A stretch of DNA of 9,210 nucleotides. Source: Planctomycetota bacterium. Lineage in GTDB: Bacteria; Planctomycetota; Planctomycetia; Gemmatales; Gemmataceae. This document shows positions 1-6,563 of this stretch, piece after piece; within the stretch, counting starts at the first letter, position 1, and the number at the start of each line of letters is the position of its first letter. The translations under genes and the position numbers were made by a program. Below the pieces are notes generated by a model. The model saw nothing but the letters and a program-made list of their open reading frames with translations. It was not told where the DNA came from and ran no database searches. The stretch lies in assembly GCA_018970845.1 (NCBI GenBank), contig JAGWVO010000129.1, positions 1-9,210 of the forward strand, given 5' to 3'.

Positions 1-146
1 GATTAGTTTTTGTAAAAGACCATCCGTTCGATTCTCCCAGCATGGCCGCATTGGCATTGATGGGCATAGCTATCAACGGATGGCGTGCTTGGAAATCCAA
101 GGACGGAAAAACCTTGGAAGAATTGAAAAGGAAACCGGCTGATTAG
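1..146 (+). CDS. C-terminal fragment of a DUF4357-domain protein (5' end outside window)
   Basis: Reading from base 3, an open frame runs without a start codon into a TAG at 144-146, giving 47 residues. Seen: the segment SPSMAALALMGIAINGWRAWK followed by DGKTLEEL. Known: the pattern 'SPS-A-A...G...NGW..WK...GKTL.EL' is the hallmark of the DUF4357 domain, usually found at the C-terminus of GIY-YIG nuclease-like or restriction-associated proteins. The rest of the gene lies upstream of the window, so any nuclease or DNA-binding role cannot be judged. GC is about 46 percent by count, against 60 to 70 percent in most of the window, which suggests an accessory, possibly acquired gene. It converges with prfB, 72 bases away. 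The domain call is from motif recall only. Confidence 0.7.
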   Translation, partial: LVFVKDHPFDSPSMAALALMGIAINGWRAWKSKDGKTLEELKRKPAD

Positions 147-218
147 CAAGCCATTCCCTAATTGGGCTACGCCCCATGCTCGCATTGATTCGGATTTTGG
201 CCGTACGATAACGCGAAG

Positions 219-1359
219 TCACAAATCCTCTTCCGAGGAACCGCCCTTCTTCATCTTCCCGGCGGCCTTCGTACGCAGGTAGGCCTGGATGAACGGGTCG
301 AGGTCGCCATCCAGCACCACATTCACCTGCGGCGTCTGCTGGTCGGTGCGGACATCCTTGCACAAGGTGTAAGGCTGCATCACATAGTTGCGGATCTGGT
401 TGCCCCAGGCCACCTCGCCCTTCTCGTCGTAGGCCTTTTCCACCTCGGCCTTGCGCTTCTGCTCCTCGATCTTGAAGAGGCGCGACTTCAGGAGTTTCAT
501 CGCGTTGTCATCGTTCTTGTGCTGGCTGCGCTCGGTGCGGCTTTCCGCCGCGATGCCCGTGGGCTTGTGGATGTACCGGACGCCCGACTGCGTCTTGTTC
601 TGGTGCTGACCGCCGGGGCCACCCGAGCAAAATGTCTGGCGGACCAGGTCGTCGGGCTTGATGACGATGTCGATGTCGCCGTCGATTTCAGGGGTGACAT
701 CCACGGCCGCGAACGAGGTTTGGCGGCGGGCGTTGGAGTCGAACGGGCTGATCCTCACAAGCCTGTGGACGCCGGTTTCCGACTGAAGGTTGCCATAGGC
801 ATAGTCACCCACGACATGGAGCGTGGCGGTGCGGACACCGGCGCTGTCGTTGCGGAGTTCGTCCACCAGTTCGATCTTGTAGCCCTTGGTTTCGGCCCAA
901 CGGGAATACATGCGGACGATCATCTGGGCCCAGTCGCACGCCTCGGTGCCCCCGGCGCCAGCCTGGACGCGGATGTAGGCGTTGGAGGCATCCTGGGGGC
1001 CGCTCAGCATGCTCCTGAGTTCGAAGGCCTCAAGCAGGGGAACCACCTTGGTGGTTTCAGCGCCCAGTTCCTGCTCAAGCGACGGATCCTCGGCGCACAG
1101 TTCCTCGAGGGCCTTGAGGTCTTCCAGCGACTTCTCCACTTCCTCGTAGGCCTTGAGGATTTCCCCCACCGGCTTGAAGGCGCTGATTTGCTTCTGGGCC
1201 TTCTCGGGATTGTCCCAGAAAGTGGGCTCGGACTGCGTGGCGTTGAACTTTTCTCGTTCCTTGCGCTTCCTGACGATGTCAAAGAGAGTCTCGGAGGAAG
1301 GCCAGGCGGTTGACCATGTCGTTGATCAGGTTTTGCGATTCGGACAGCAGCATCATCAT
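219..1359 (-). CDS. prfB: Peptide chain release factor 2 (RF2), with programmed +1 frameshift
   Basis: RF2 recognises UGA and UAA stop codons in the ribosomal A site and triggers release of the finished protein. The gene is in two frames: a 26-codon leader (ATG at 1359-1357, beginning MMMLLSESQN and ending LRDSL) meets a TGA at 1281-1279; slipping +1 on CTTTGAC continues as DIVRKRKEREK and on to a TGA at 221-219, about 379 residues in all (E. coli RF2 is 365). In this numbering the stop-recognition tripeptide SPF is at about 204-206 and the catalytic GGQ at about 249-251, almost the same places as in E. coli. The N-terminal coiled domain and the conserved SQHKN segment are present. Start choice: GGAG at 1368-1365 lies 5 bases before the first of three consecutive ATGs; the second ATG would also fit. 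A frame opening at GTG 1169 gives only 316 residues and cuts the N-terminal domain. Around GGQ the sequence reads SGGPGGQHQNKT, slightly unlike the usual SGAGGQHVN. It is divergent from the SDR gene. Confidence 0.97.
1278..1284 (-). promoter_or_regulatory. prfB programmed +1 frameshift site (CTTTGAC)
   Basis: The minus strand reads CTT TGA C, the canonical RF2 recoding heptamer: the leader frame stops at TGA (codon 27), and slippage of the Leu-tRNA from CUU to UUU lets the ribosome read GAC (Asp). The protein continues in register with RF2 homologues on both sides of the join (LRDSL then DIVRKRK, compared with LRGYL then DYDAKK in E. coli). When RF2 is scarce, slow termination at this UGA favours the shift and so more RF2. 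The internal AGGGGG element that stimulates the shift in E. coli three bases upstream is not present here; only a weak purine run, GAGA, lies nearby. Confidence 0.93.
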
Positions 1360-1384
1360 TACATCTCCAAGGCGGTTCCAATTC

Positions 1385-1390
1385 AGTGTA
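1385..1390 (-). promoter_or_regulatory. Possible -10 element for prfB
   Basis: TACACT on the minus strand lies about 26 bases before the prfB start, in the 85-base divergent gap shared with the SDR gene. It matches four of six positions of the sigma-70 -10 consensus, but no good -35 hexamer is seen at 16 to 18 bases. This is a weak guess. Confidence 0.2.
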
Positions 1391-1444
1391 ACCTAACGGA
1401 CAGGTTCCTTGGGGCCAACGGCAACCACGATTGAGGGCGACTCG

Positions 1445-2185
1445 ATGTCGGATCTGAATGGACGGGGCGTGTTGATCACGGGGGGCGGAAGCGGAATCGG
1501 CCTGGCGACGGCCCGGCTGATGATGCAGGCGGGGGCCAAGGTCGCCATCGCCGGCCGAGACCGGTCGCGGCTTGAACGCGCGGCGGCCCAGTTGTCGGGA
1601 CTGGGATTGGGTGACGCCACCATCTGCGTGGGCGACCTCTCCGATCCCGAGCAGGCCAACACGATCATCGCGGCGGCCGAGGCGGGAGTCGGGCCGATCG
1701 ACATTCTCGTGGCCAACGCGGGAGCCAACCTCAAGGAGCGAACCCTGCCTGAACTCACCCCCACGCGTTGGCAATCGATGCTGGGCAGCAACCTCGACGC
1801 CGCGTTCCACGCGATCACCTCCACCCTCCCGGGAATGAGGGCCAGGAAAAAGGGCCTGGTGATCGTCATCAATTCGATCGCCGGAAAGCGGGGAAACCCG
1901 CTGGGCGGTTCGGCCTATGTGGCCGCCAAGTTCGGGCTGCATGGTTTCGTCGTCGCGGCGGCGGTCGAGGAGAAGCCGAGGGGCATCCGTTTCTCAAGCA
2001 TCTACCCGGGGGAAGTGAACACGCCGATCCTCGATCAACGCCCCAACCCGGTGACCGACGAGCACCGGATGGCGATCCTCCAGCCGGAAGATGTCGCAGA
2101 GGCCGTGATGTTCGTGGCCAGGCTGCCGGAGAGGGCGCAGGTGCCCGAACTGATCATCACCCCCACGGCCTACAACTACATTTGA
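1445..2185 (+). CDS. Short-chain dehydrogenase/reductase (classical SDR)
   Basis: This is a 246-residue cytosolic NAD(P)-dependent oxidoreductase with a Rossmann fold and the full classical SDR signature: cofactor loop TGGGSGIG at 12-19, NAG at 91-93, and the catalytic tetrad N116, S144 (VINS), Y158 and K162 (YVAAK). PGEVNTP at 188-194 is the usual motif after beta-6. The basic AGRDR at 36-40, after the second strand, favours NADPH over NADH (inference). Length is normal for the family (about 250). The substrate cannot be told. Start: ATG 1445 has GAGGG at 1433-1437, 7 bases upstream; a TTG at 1409 in the same frame would add 12 residues that do not fit the fold. The gene is divergent from prfB and its stop lies only 10 bases from the stop of the convergent propeller gene, so it appears to be transcribed alone. 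Confidence 0.94.
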   Translation: MSDLNGRGVLITGGGSGIGLATARLMMQAGAKVAIAGRDRSRLERAAAQLSGLGLGDATICVGDLSDPEQANTIIAAAEAGVGPIDILVANAGANLKERTLPELTPTRWQSMLGSNLDAAFHAITSTLPGMRARKKGLVIVINSIAGKRGNPLGGSAYVAAKFGLHGFVVAAAVEEKPRGIRFSSIYPGEVNTPILDQRPNPVTDEHRMAILQPEDVAEAVMFVARLPERAQVPELIITPTAYNYI

Positions 2186-2195
2186 CAGATCTTGA

Positions 2196-3710
2196 TCATT
2201 TAGCCGGGATCGAGTTGAGGGTGTAGTAGGCCTTGGCGTGCAACAGCGGCTGACCGGCTGACGACTTGACCCCGTCCAGCGACAGGTCGTGGACATGCCC
2301 CTCCTTCAATCCGTCAACCTTGAGCTTCACGGAAAGACCGTCCGCCGACGGGGTTGCCGAAACGATTTTCGGCGTCGAATGGTCGACCTCGGGACTGCCG
2401 TAGCTCGACTGGTAGATGTAGGTGTAGGTGGCCAGCTTGAATGAGCCGGGCTGGGCAAGGCTCTCCTTGTCGGCCGGCTGGGTGAAGGAAAGCTCAAAGC
2501 CATCGGGCGTTGCCTTCATCTCATGGACCTCGAACGGAACCTTGCCCGTCCAGACCAGCCTTTCAACCGAAAAAGGCTTCGGGCCGCGGGATCCCCAGCC
2601 GCGGTTGGTTCCGCCGACGAACATCGATCCGTCATCACCCTGGCGAACCGGCACCACGCCGGATCCGAATCCCTGGCGGAACGGAAACAGCGCTCCCTGA
2701 TAACGCCCGTTGACCTTCTCAAGGAAGACGCGCATGAGCGTGCTGTGGGTCTGGTCGCCGACAAAAAGCTGGCCCGCAAACGGTCCGAACTTGCCCTTGG
2801 AAAGGTCGCAATCGAGGCCGCTGGCGGATTGGCCCATCTTGCCGTACGGGAAAAGGATGGCCGTCGGCACCAGTTCGGGAATGCGCTTGGCCTCCGTGAC
2901 GATCCGGCTGCCGCTCTTGGGTTGCTGGGGCGGTTTGCCGAGGTAGGCGGCATCCTTTTCGGCATACCAGCGGAAGCTGTCGGGATGCCCGACAAAGCCG
3001 CCGGGAACAATGTGCTTGAGACCGCAGGTTCCGTTCCAGGGCCCTTGGTTGTCGGTGTAGAAGACATCTCCCGCGGCGTTGAGGCCGATGCCTCCGGGCG
3101 AGCGCACGCCCGAGGTCGTGGGAATGAACTTGCCTTCGGGAGTGACCTTGCCGGCCCAGCCCCGGAACTTGCTCGAACTGTTGAACGACCCCGTGAGGCA
3201 CAGGGCGAACCAAAGGTCGCCCTTGGAGTCGAAGCGGGACCCGAACGCGTACTCATGGTAATCGCCGTTGACATCCCAGCCCTCGGCGTAGACCTCGAAG
3301 AGGTCGGCCTTGCCGTCGCCGTTGGTGTCCTTCACCCGGGTGATGTCGGGGCGCTGGGTCACATAGAGCCAGCCGTCCTTCCACGCCAGGCCGAGGATCT
3401 CGTGCATGCCGTGGGCGAACCTAGAGAACTTGACCTTGGCTGGATCGGGATCATAGGCGTTCTCCAGGATCCAGATTTCGCCACGCCGCGTTCCCAGGGC
3501 GACCTTTCCACCCGGCAAGGTCTCCAGGGCCCCGGCCTCGAGGACCTCGCCCGCGGGTGTCGTGAAGGAAAGGATGCGGTAGTAATCGTCCTCGGGAGAG
3601 GACTTCGCCTTGTTCTGGGCCGAGGCGCCGGATGCGAGCCAAGCCAGGATGGTCAAGGTAAGGGCCAGCGCCGTGCAACCCGCCAGCCGGGCTTGGAAGG
3701 GCCTGTTCAT
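2196..3710 (-). CDS. Exported beta-propeller dehydrogenase-like protein (glucose/sorbosone dehydrogenase fold)
   Basis: This 504-residue protein has a signal peptide: basic start MNRPFQAR, hydrophobic core at about 12-27, and probable signal peptidase I cleavage after GASA (31), so it should act in the periplasm. Residues about 45-390 show repeated propeller blades (ETLPGGKVALGTRRGEIW, GLAWKDGWLYVTQ, FDSKGDLWFA, GGIGLNAAGDVFYTDNQGPW) like those of PQQ-dependent glucose/sorbosone dehydrogenases. R203 in GVRSPGGIGL sits where soluble glucose dehydrogenase has its active-site Arg (GHRNPQGL). DTNGDGKAD at 128-136 resembles a calcium loop. Residues about 398-504 look like an Ig/Fn3-type beta domain. 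There is no CxxCH, so it has no heme of its own. Start: ATG 3710 follows GGAG at 3724-3721; ATG 3728, touching the cytochrome stop, is an alternative that adds six residues and would allow translational coupling. It lies 19 bases after the cytochrome gene, the likely electron acceptor. PQQ binding and substrate are inferred, not shown; a catalytically inactive propeller is possible. Confidence 0.85.
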   Translation of the reverse strand: MNRPFQARLAGCTALALTLTILAWLASGASAQNKAKSSPEDDYYRILSFTTPAGEVLEAGALETLPGGKVALGTRRGEIWILENAYDPDPAKVKFSRFAHGMHEILGLAWKDGWLYVTQRPDITRVKDTNGDGKADLFEVYAEGWDVNGDYHEYAFGSRFDSKGDLWFALCLTGSFNSSSKFRGWAGKVTPEGKFIPTTSGVRSPGGIGLNAAGDVFYTDNQGPWNGTCGLKHIVPGGFVGHPDSFRWYAEKDAAYLGKPPQQPKSGSRIVTEAKRIPELVPTAILFPYGKMGQSASGLDCDLSKGKFGPFAGQLFVGDQTHSTLMRVFLEKVNGRYQGALFPFRQGFGSGVVPVRQGDDGSMFVGGTNRGWGSRGPKPFSVERLVWTGKVPFEVHEMKATPDGFELSFTQPADKESLAQPGSFKLATYTYIYQSSYGSPEVDHSTPKIVSATPSADGLSVKLKVDGLKEGHVHDLSLDGVKSSAGQPLLHAKAYYTLNSIPAK

Positions 3711-3729
3711 GTTTCTCTTCTCCATCATG

Positions 3730-6426
3730 TCACCATTTGTACTCAAGGCTGATCGTCGCATTGGCTCCGCCGGGAACATCCACCAGCAGTTCGGCCTTGT
3801 CGGCAACCTTGCGGATCCTGGCCCCGGCCCCGGCCTTGACCTTGAGCCCGCCATCCACGCGGAACCAGCCGTCGCCCGAAGCCTCGATCACCTTGCCGGC
3901 GGCGGCTCGGAAAACCAGGCCCGCGGGAGCGCCGCTCACCGACAATTCGCGCTTGATGGCCGGATCCTTGTCCCCCGTCAACGGCAACGGTTTGTCGACC
4001 ACCGTCACCGCCTCGGTTCCATAACGGAACGAAGGCCTGTCCTCGGGATCCAGGGAATATCCCATGAACCTCCAACCCGCCTGACGGGCGCCGACGGCGG
4101 GCCACGGGGAATCCGGCTTCTCGAGGCGGGCGAACGGCAGGCCCGGGGGCAGCGACACGATGTTGTCACCCAACGGCCCTTCGAATCCGACGCCGCGGTC
4201 GCTCCAATGCCGCGCGGCGTCGATGAACCCTCCATGCCAGAGCAAGGCCAGCCTCAGGTCGTTGGCGTCGAAGGCCAGGTTGACCTTCTCGGCGAATCCG
4301 ACGCCAATGCCGCGGGCGCCGGCACCCTCGATGAAGTTGCGGTAGATCACCGCTCCCTTGGCGGCGGCGAGCGGTATCGACCTCTTCTGGATTCCCACGG
4401 GAAGCCGGGCCTTGTTTCCATCGGCAAGGTAACGCCAGATCGCCTCGATCTGGTTGACGGCCTTGCCTTCCAGGACATCGTCAATGACGCTCTTGCCTTC
4501 CTTGAATGCCGCGGGCATGCGGGTGCCGGGACGCACGGCTTGCGGATCGTTGACATACGCGAAGAACCAGTCGCGGCGCACTCGCTTGGTCATGATGGCC
4601 ATGTCGATCCCCTGCACCCCCTCGGCCTTGTTGCCCGCGAAGGTGTGGCACTTGATGCACCCGAAGGCGGTGCCGCCCACCAGCATGCGCCCGTGTGTCT
4701 TCAGTTTGGCATCGGTTTCCGAAAGGGAGACAGGTGGAGCGACGGGCAGCTTGTCGACCCGGGCGAAGACCTCGTTGATGTCGGCGAGGCTGGAACCGAA
4801 TCCTGGCATGCGTGTTTGCATGTAGGGACGATCGTCGACCCCCTGGACCATGATCTTCTTGAAATAGTCGGGCTCCATCTTGGCGCCAACGCCATTGAGC
4901 CACGGAGGCAGTCGCGCCTCGTCTCCCATTTCGGGCTGGGTGGTCTGGAAGGCCTTGTTCAAGTCCTCGATCGGGCCGCCGCGACCATCGCGCACATGGC
5001 ACGCCAGGCAGTTGAACGCCGTCATGTCGCGGCGAATTCGTTCGGCATCGCCGGCCGGCTTGACGGGGGCCTTCAGTCCGGCGGCCAAGGCGACGCGCTG
5101 GGATGCCGCGAGCCCATACCGGGGCAGGCCGGCCTTCGGCGCCTCGGCGAGGCAGCCGCCGTCGCCCTTCAGGTCACCCAGCTTGGGCGCCTTGGCCAAC
5201 TGGGGCGCGGGCTGGCCTTTCTCCTTCAACTGGTGGCAGTTCACGCATCCCAGCGAGGAAAACAGGGCGCGCCCCTCGCCCGCGAGCTTGGCATCGGGAA
5301 CGATGGTGTCGGCGTCGGGTTCGGGCTTGGCGGCAACCTGGCCGGCCAAGTCTTTCTCGCTGGCGGCGATCACCTGGCCAAAGTCGACGAGCTGGAGGTG
5401 TCGGCCCTGCACCGTGAGTGAAAGCTCATCCTCGCCCCCTCCCTGGAAATACCAGACCTCCACCTTGTGGATGCCGGCGTTGAGTTCCGCCGTGCCTTCG
5501 CGCGTGGTGTTGGGATGGACTCCATCGTTGTCGATGATCGTCTTTCCATCGATGACCAGACGCGATCCGTCGTCGCTGGCAAGGGAGAACTTGTAGGCGT
5601 CATCACGATCCACCTTCCAGATGCCATGGAAGCGGACGGCGTAGTCGCCTCGCCTGCCGGCCACTCCCAGGTCGAGCCCGTTGGCCACCCCGGTGGATTG
5701 CGGCTTGAGCTTGTCAAGCGCGGGAAGTTTCTCCCAAGTGCCGTGAAACACCGAGTAGTTCACCGTGCCGGAGGAAACCCTTCCCTTGATTCCCTGGAGC
5801 AGGAAGGAAGCCACCTCGCGCGGTTCCTTGCCGGTGAGCAGCTTGGGCATGCGGCCCCCGGGCCGCACCTCATGCGGCTTGTCGAGGAATGCCGAAAGGC
5901 TTCCAAGCGTGTACTTGGCCTTCAGGTCGGGAAGCGGAACCACGCCCGCCGGCAAGGCGCGGGCATTGCCTTGCGTGTCGCGTTCGCCGTGGCAGGCCAC
6001 GCAGCCGACCTTGTGGTAGGTGGCCCTGCCGGCGGCGACGGCCTTGCTGTCGATGGGCTCGAAGCGCGGGGTGCCCGTCGTGGCCAGGTATTGCACAAGC
6101 GCCTCGACCGCCCGCGCCCGGTCGGGCGCCCCGGAAAGCATGTCGGGCATGGTGGTCCCGGGCTTGGTGCCGGCAGGGTCGGCGAGAAACTGCCGTATCC
6201 AGGCGGGGCGAACCCGGCCACCCACCGCATCGAGGATGGGGCCCTTGCGCGCCTGCGCGCCCTCGGCCACATGGCAGGCGACGCAGTTGAGTTCCGTCAG
6301 GAGGAGGGAGCCACCCTCTCCCGGCTGCTCACCCTTGGCATGAAAACGGTCAAATCCGGCAACCACCGGGTGGGAAGGCGCGGCCGATAGGACGATCGTT
6401 GAGAACCACAGGGCGACGCAAACCAT
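3730..6426 (-). CDS. Exported pentaheme c-type cytochrome with embedded PA14 domain
   Basis: This 898-residue protein carries five CxxCH heme sites: C48, C142, C394, C473 and C590. Likely distal Met ligands lie in MP motifs at M93, M193, M540 and M637, for hemes 1, 2, 4 and 5; heme 3 has no clear partner. A PA14 domain lies between hemes 2 and 3 (about 223-345), seen in YSVFHGTWEKLPALD, the YKFSLASDDGSRLVIDG strand pair and GIHKVEVWYFQGGGEDEL; PA14 modules often bind carbohydrate. Residues about 680-898 hold a heme-free beta-rich domain (RNFIEGAGARGIGVG, HWSDRGVGFEGPLGDN) of a kind I associate with planctomycete cytochromes but cannot name. A short hydrophobic leader (about 3-16) suggests export, with little positive charge before it. 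Start: ATG 6426 with GGAG 10 bases upstream; an in-frame stop closes the frame 48 bases upstream with no other ATG, GTG or TTG. It is probably the first gene of an operon with the propeller gene and should carry electrons in the periplasm. Confidence 0.92.
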   Translation of the reverse strand: MVCVALWFSTIVLSAAPSHPVVAGFDRFHAKGEQPGEGGSLLLTELNCVACHVAEGAQARKGPILDAVGGRVRPAWIRQFLADPAGTKPGTTMPDMLSGAPDRARAVEALVQYLATTGTPRFEPIDSKAVAAGRATYHKVGCVACHGERDTQGNARALPAGVVPLPDLKAKYTLGSLSAFLDKPHEVRPGGRMPKLLTGKEPREVASFLLQGIKGRVSSGTVNYSVFHGTWEKLPALDKLKPQSTGVANGLDLGVAGRRGDYAVRFHGIWKVDRDDAYKFSLASDDGSRLVIDGKTIIDNDGVHPNTTREGTAELNAGIHKVEVWYFQGGGEDELSLTVQGRHLQLVDFGQVIAASEKDLAGQVAAKPEPDADTIVPDAKLAGEGRALFSSLGCVNCHQLKEKGQPAPQLAKAPKLGDLKGDGGCLAEAPKAGLPRYGLAASQRVALAAGLKAPVKPAGDAERIRRDMTAFNCLACHVRDGRGGPIEDLNKAFQTTQPEMGDEARLPPWLNGVGAKMEPDYFKKIMVQGVDDRPYMQTRMPGFGSSLADINEVFARVDKLPVAPPVSLSETDAKLKTHGRMLVGGTAFGCIKCHTFAGNKAEGVQGIDMAIMTKRVRRDWFFAYVNDPQAVRPGTRMPAAFKEGKSVIDDVLEGKAVNQIEAIWRYLADGNKARLPVGIQKRSIPLAAAKGAVIYRNFIEGAGARGIGVGFAEKVNLAFDANDLRLALLWHGGFIDAARHWSDRGVGFEGPLGDNIVSLPPGLPFARLEKPDSPWPAVGARQAGWRFMGYSLDPEDRPSFRYGTEAVTVVDKPLPLTGDKDPAIKRELSVSGAPAGLVFRAAAGKVIEASGDGWFRVDGGLKVKAGAGARIRKVADKAELLVDVPGGANATISLEYKW

Positions 6427-6468
6427 GGAAGACTCACTCCGGCGAACCCAACAGTTGGCAGGAATGGC

Positions 6469-6496
6469 AGTCTAATCCAATGCCGCGCGGAAACAA
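6469..6496 (-). promoter_or_regulatory. Possible sigma-70 promoter for the cytochrome-propeller operon
   Basis: On the minus strand TTGTTT (6496-6491) and TAGACT (6474-6469) are 16 bases apart, each matching four of six consensus positions. This would start transcription near 6462 and leave a leader of about 36 bases before the cytochrome ATG at 6426, with GGAG in place. It lies in the 137-base gap shared with the divergent hydrolase gene. The match was found by eye and is moderate only. Confidence 0.3.
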
Positions 6497-6563
6497 GCAC
6501 GGCCGGGCCCTTGTTCCCCCGGTGGATTATGGTCCAATCCAACTGGCTTCCGGAGTAAACGCC

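Noticed and set aside
163..175. GGGC-TAC-GCCC stem between the DUF4357 gene and prfB as a bidirectional terminator
   Set aside because: The stem has only four pairs and no T-run follows on either strand.
219..1169. prfB as an N-terminally truncated gene or pseudogene starting at GTG 1169
   Set aside because: RF2-like sequence continues upstream in frame to the CTTTGAC site and then in the other frame to an ATG with GGAG; this is recoding, not decay.
1004..1942. Long open frame of 312 codons on the minus strand opposite the SDR gene
   Set aside because: It is a low-complexity, Arg/Pro-rich shadow of the SDR and prfB genes without any recognisable motif.
2523..3752. Open frame of 409 codons on the plus strand opposite the propeller gene
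   Set aside because: It has no signal, domain or ribosome site worth keeping, and the minus strand encodes a clear exported propeller.
3738..3770. Extended start of the propeller gene within the cytochrome gene (up to ATG 3854)
   Set aside because: The extra 48 residues would precede the signal peptide and overlap the cytochrome coding sequence; ATG 3710 has a proper ribosome site and opens into the signal peptide.
3610..5421. Open frame of 603 codons on the plus strand opposite the cytochrome gene
   Set aside because: It is an antisense shadow caused by high GC at the third codon position; the opposite strand has five heme motifs and a PA14 domain.
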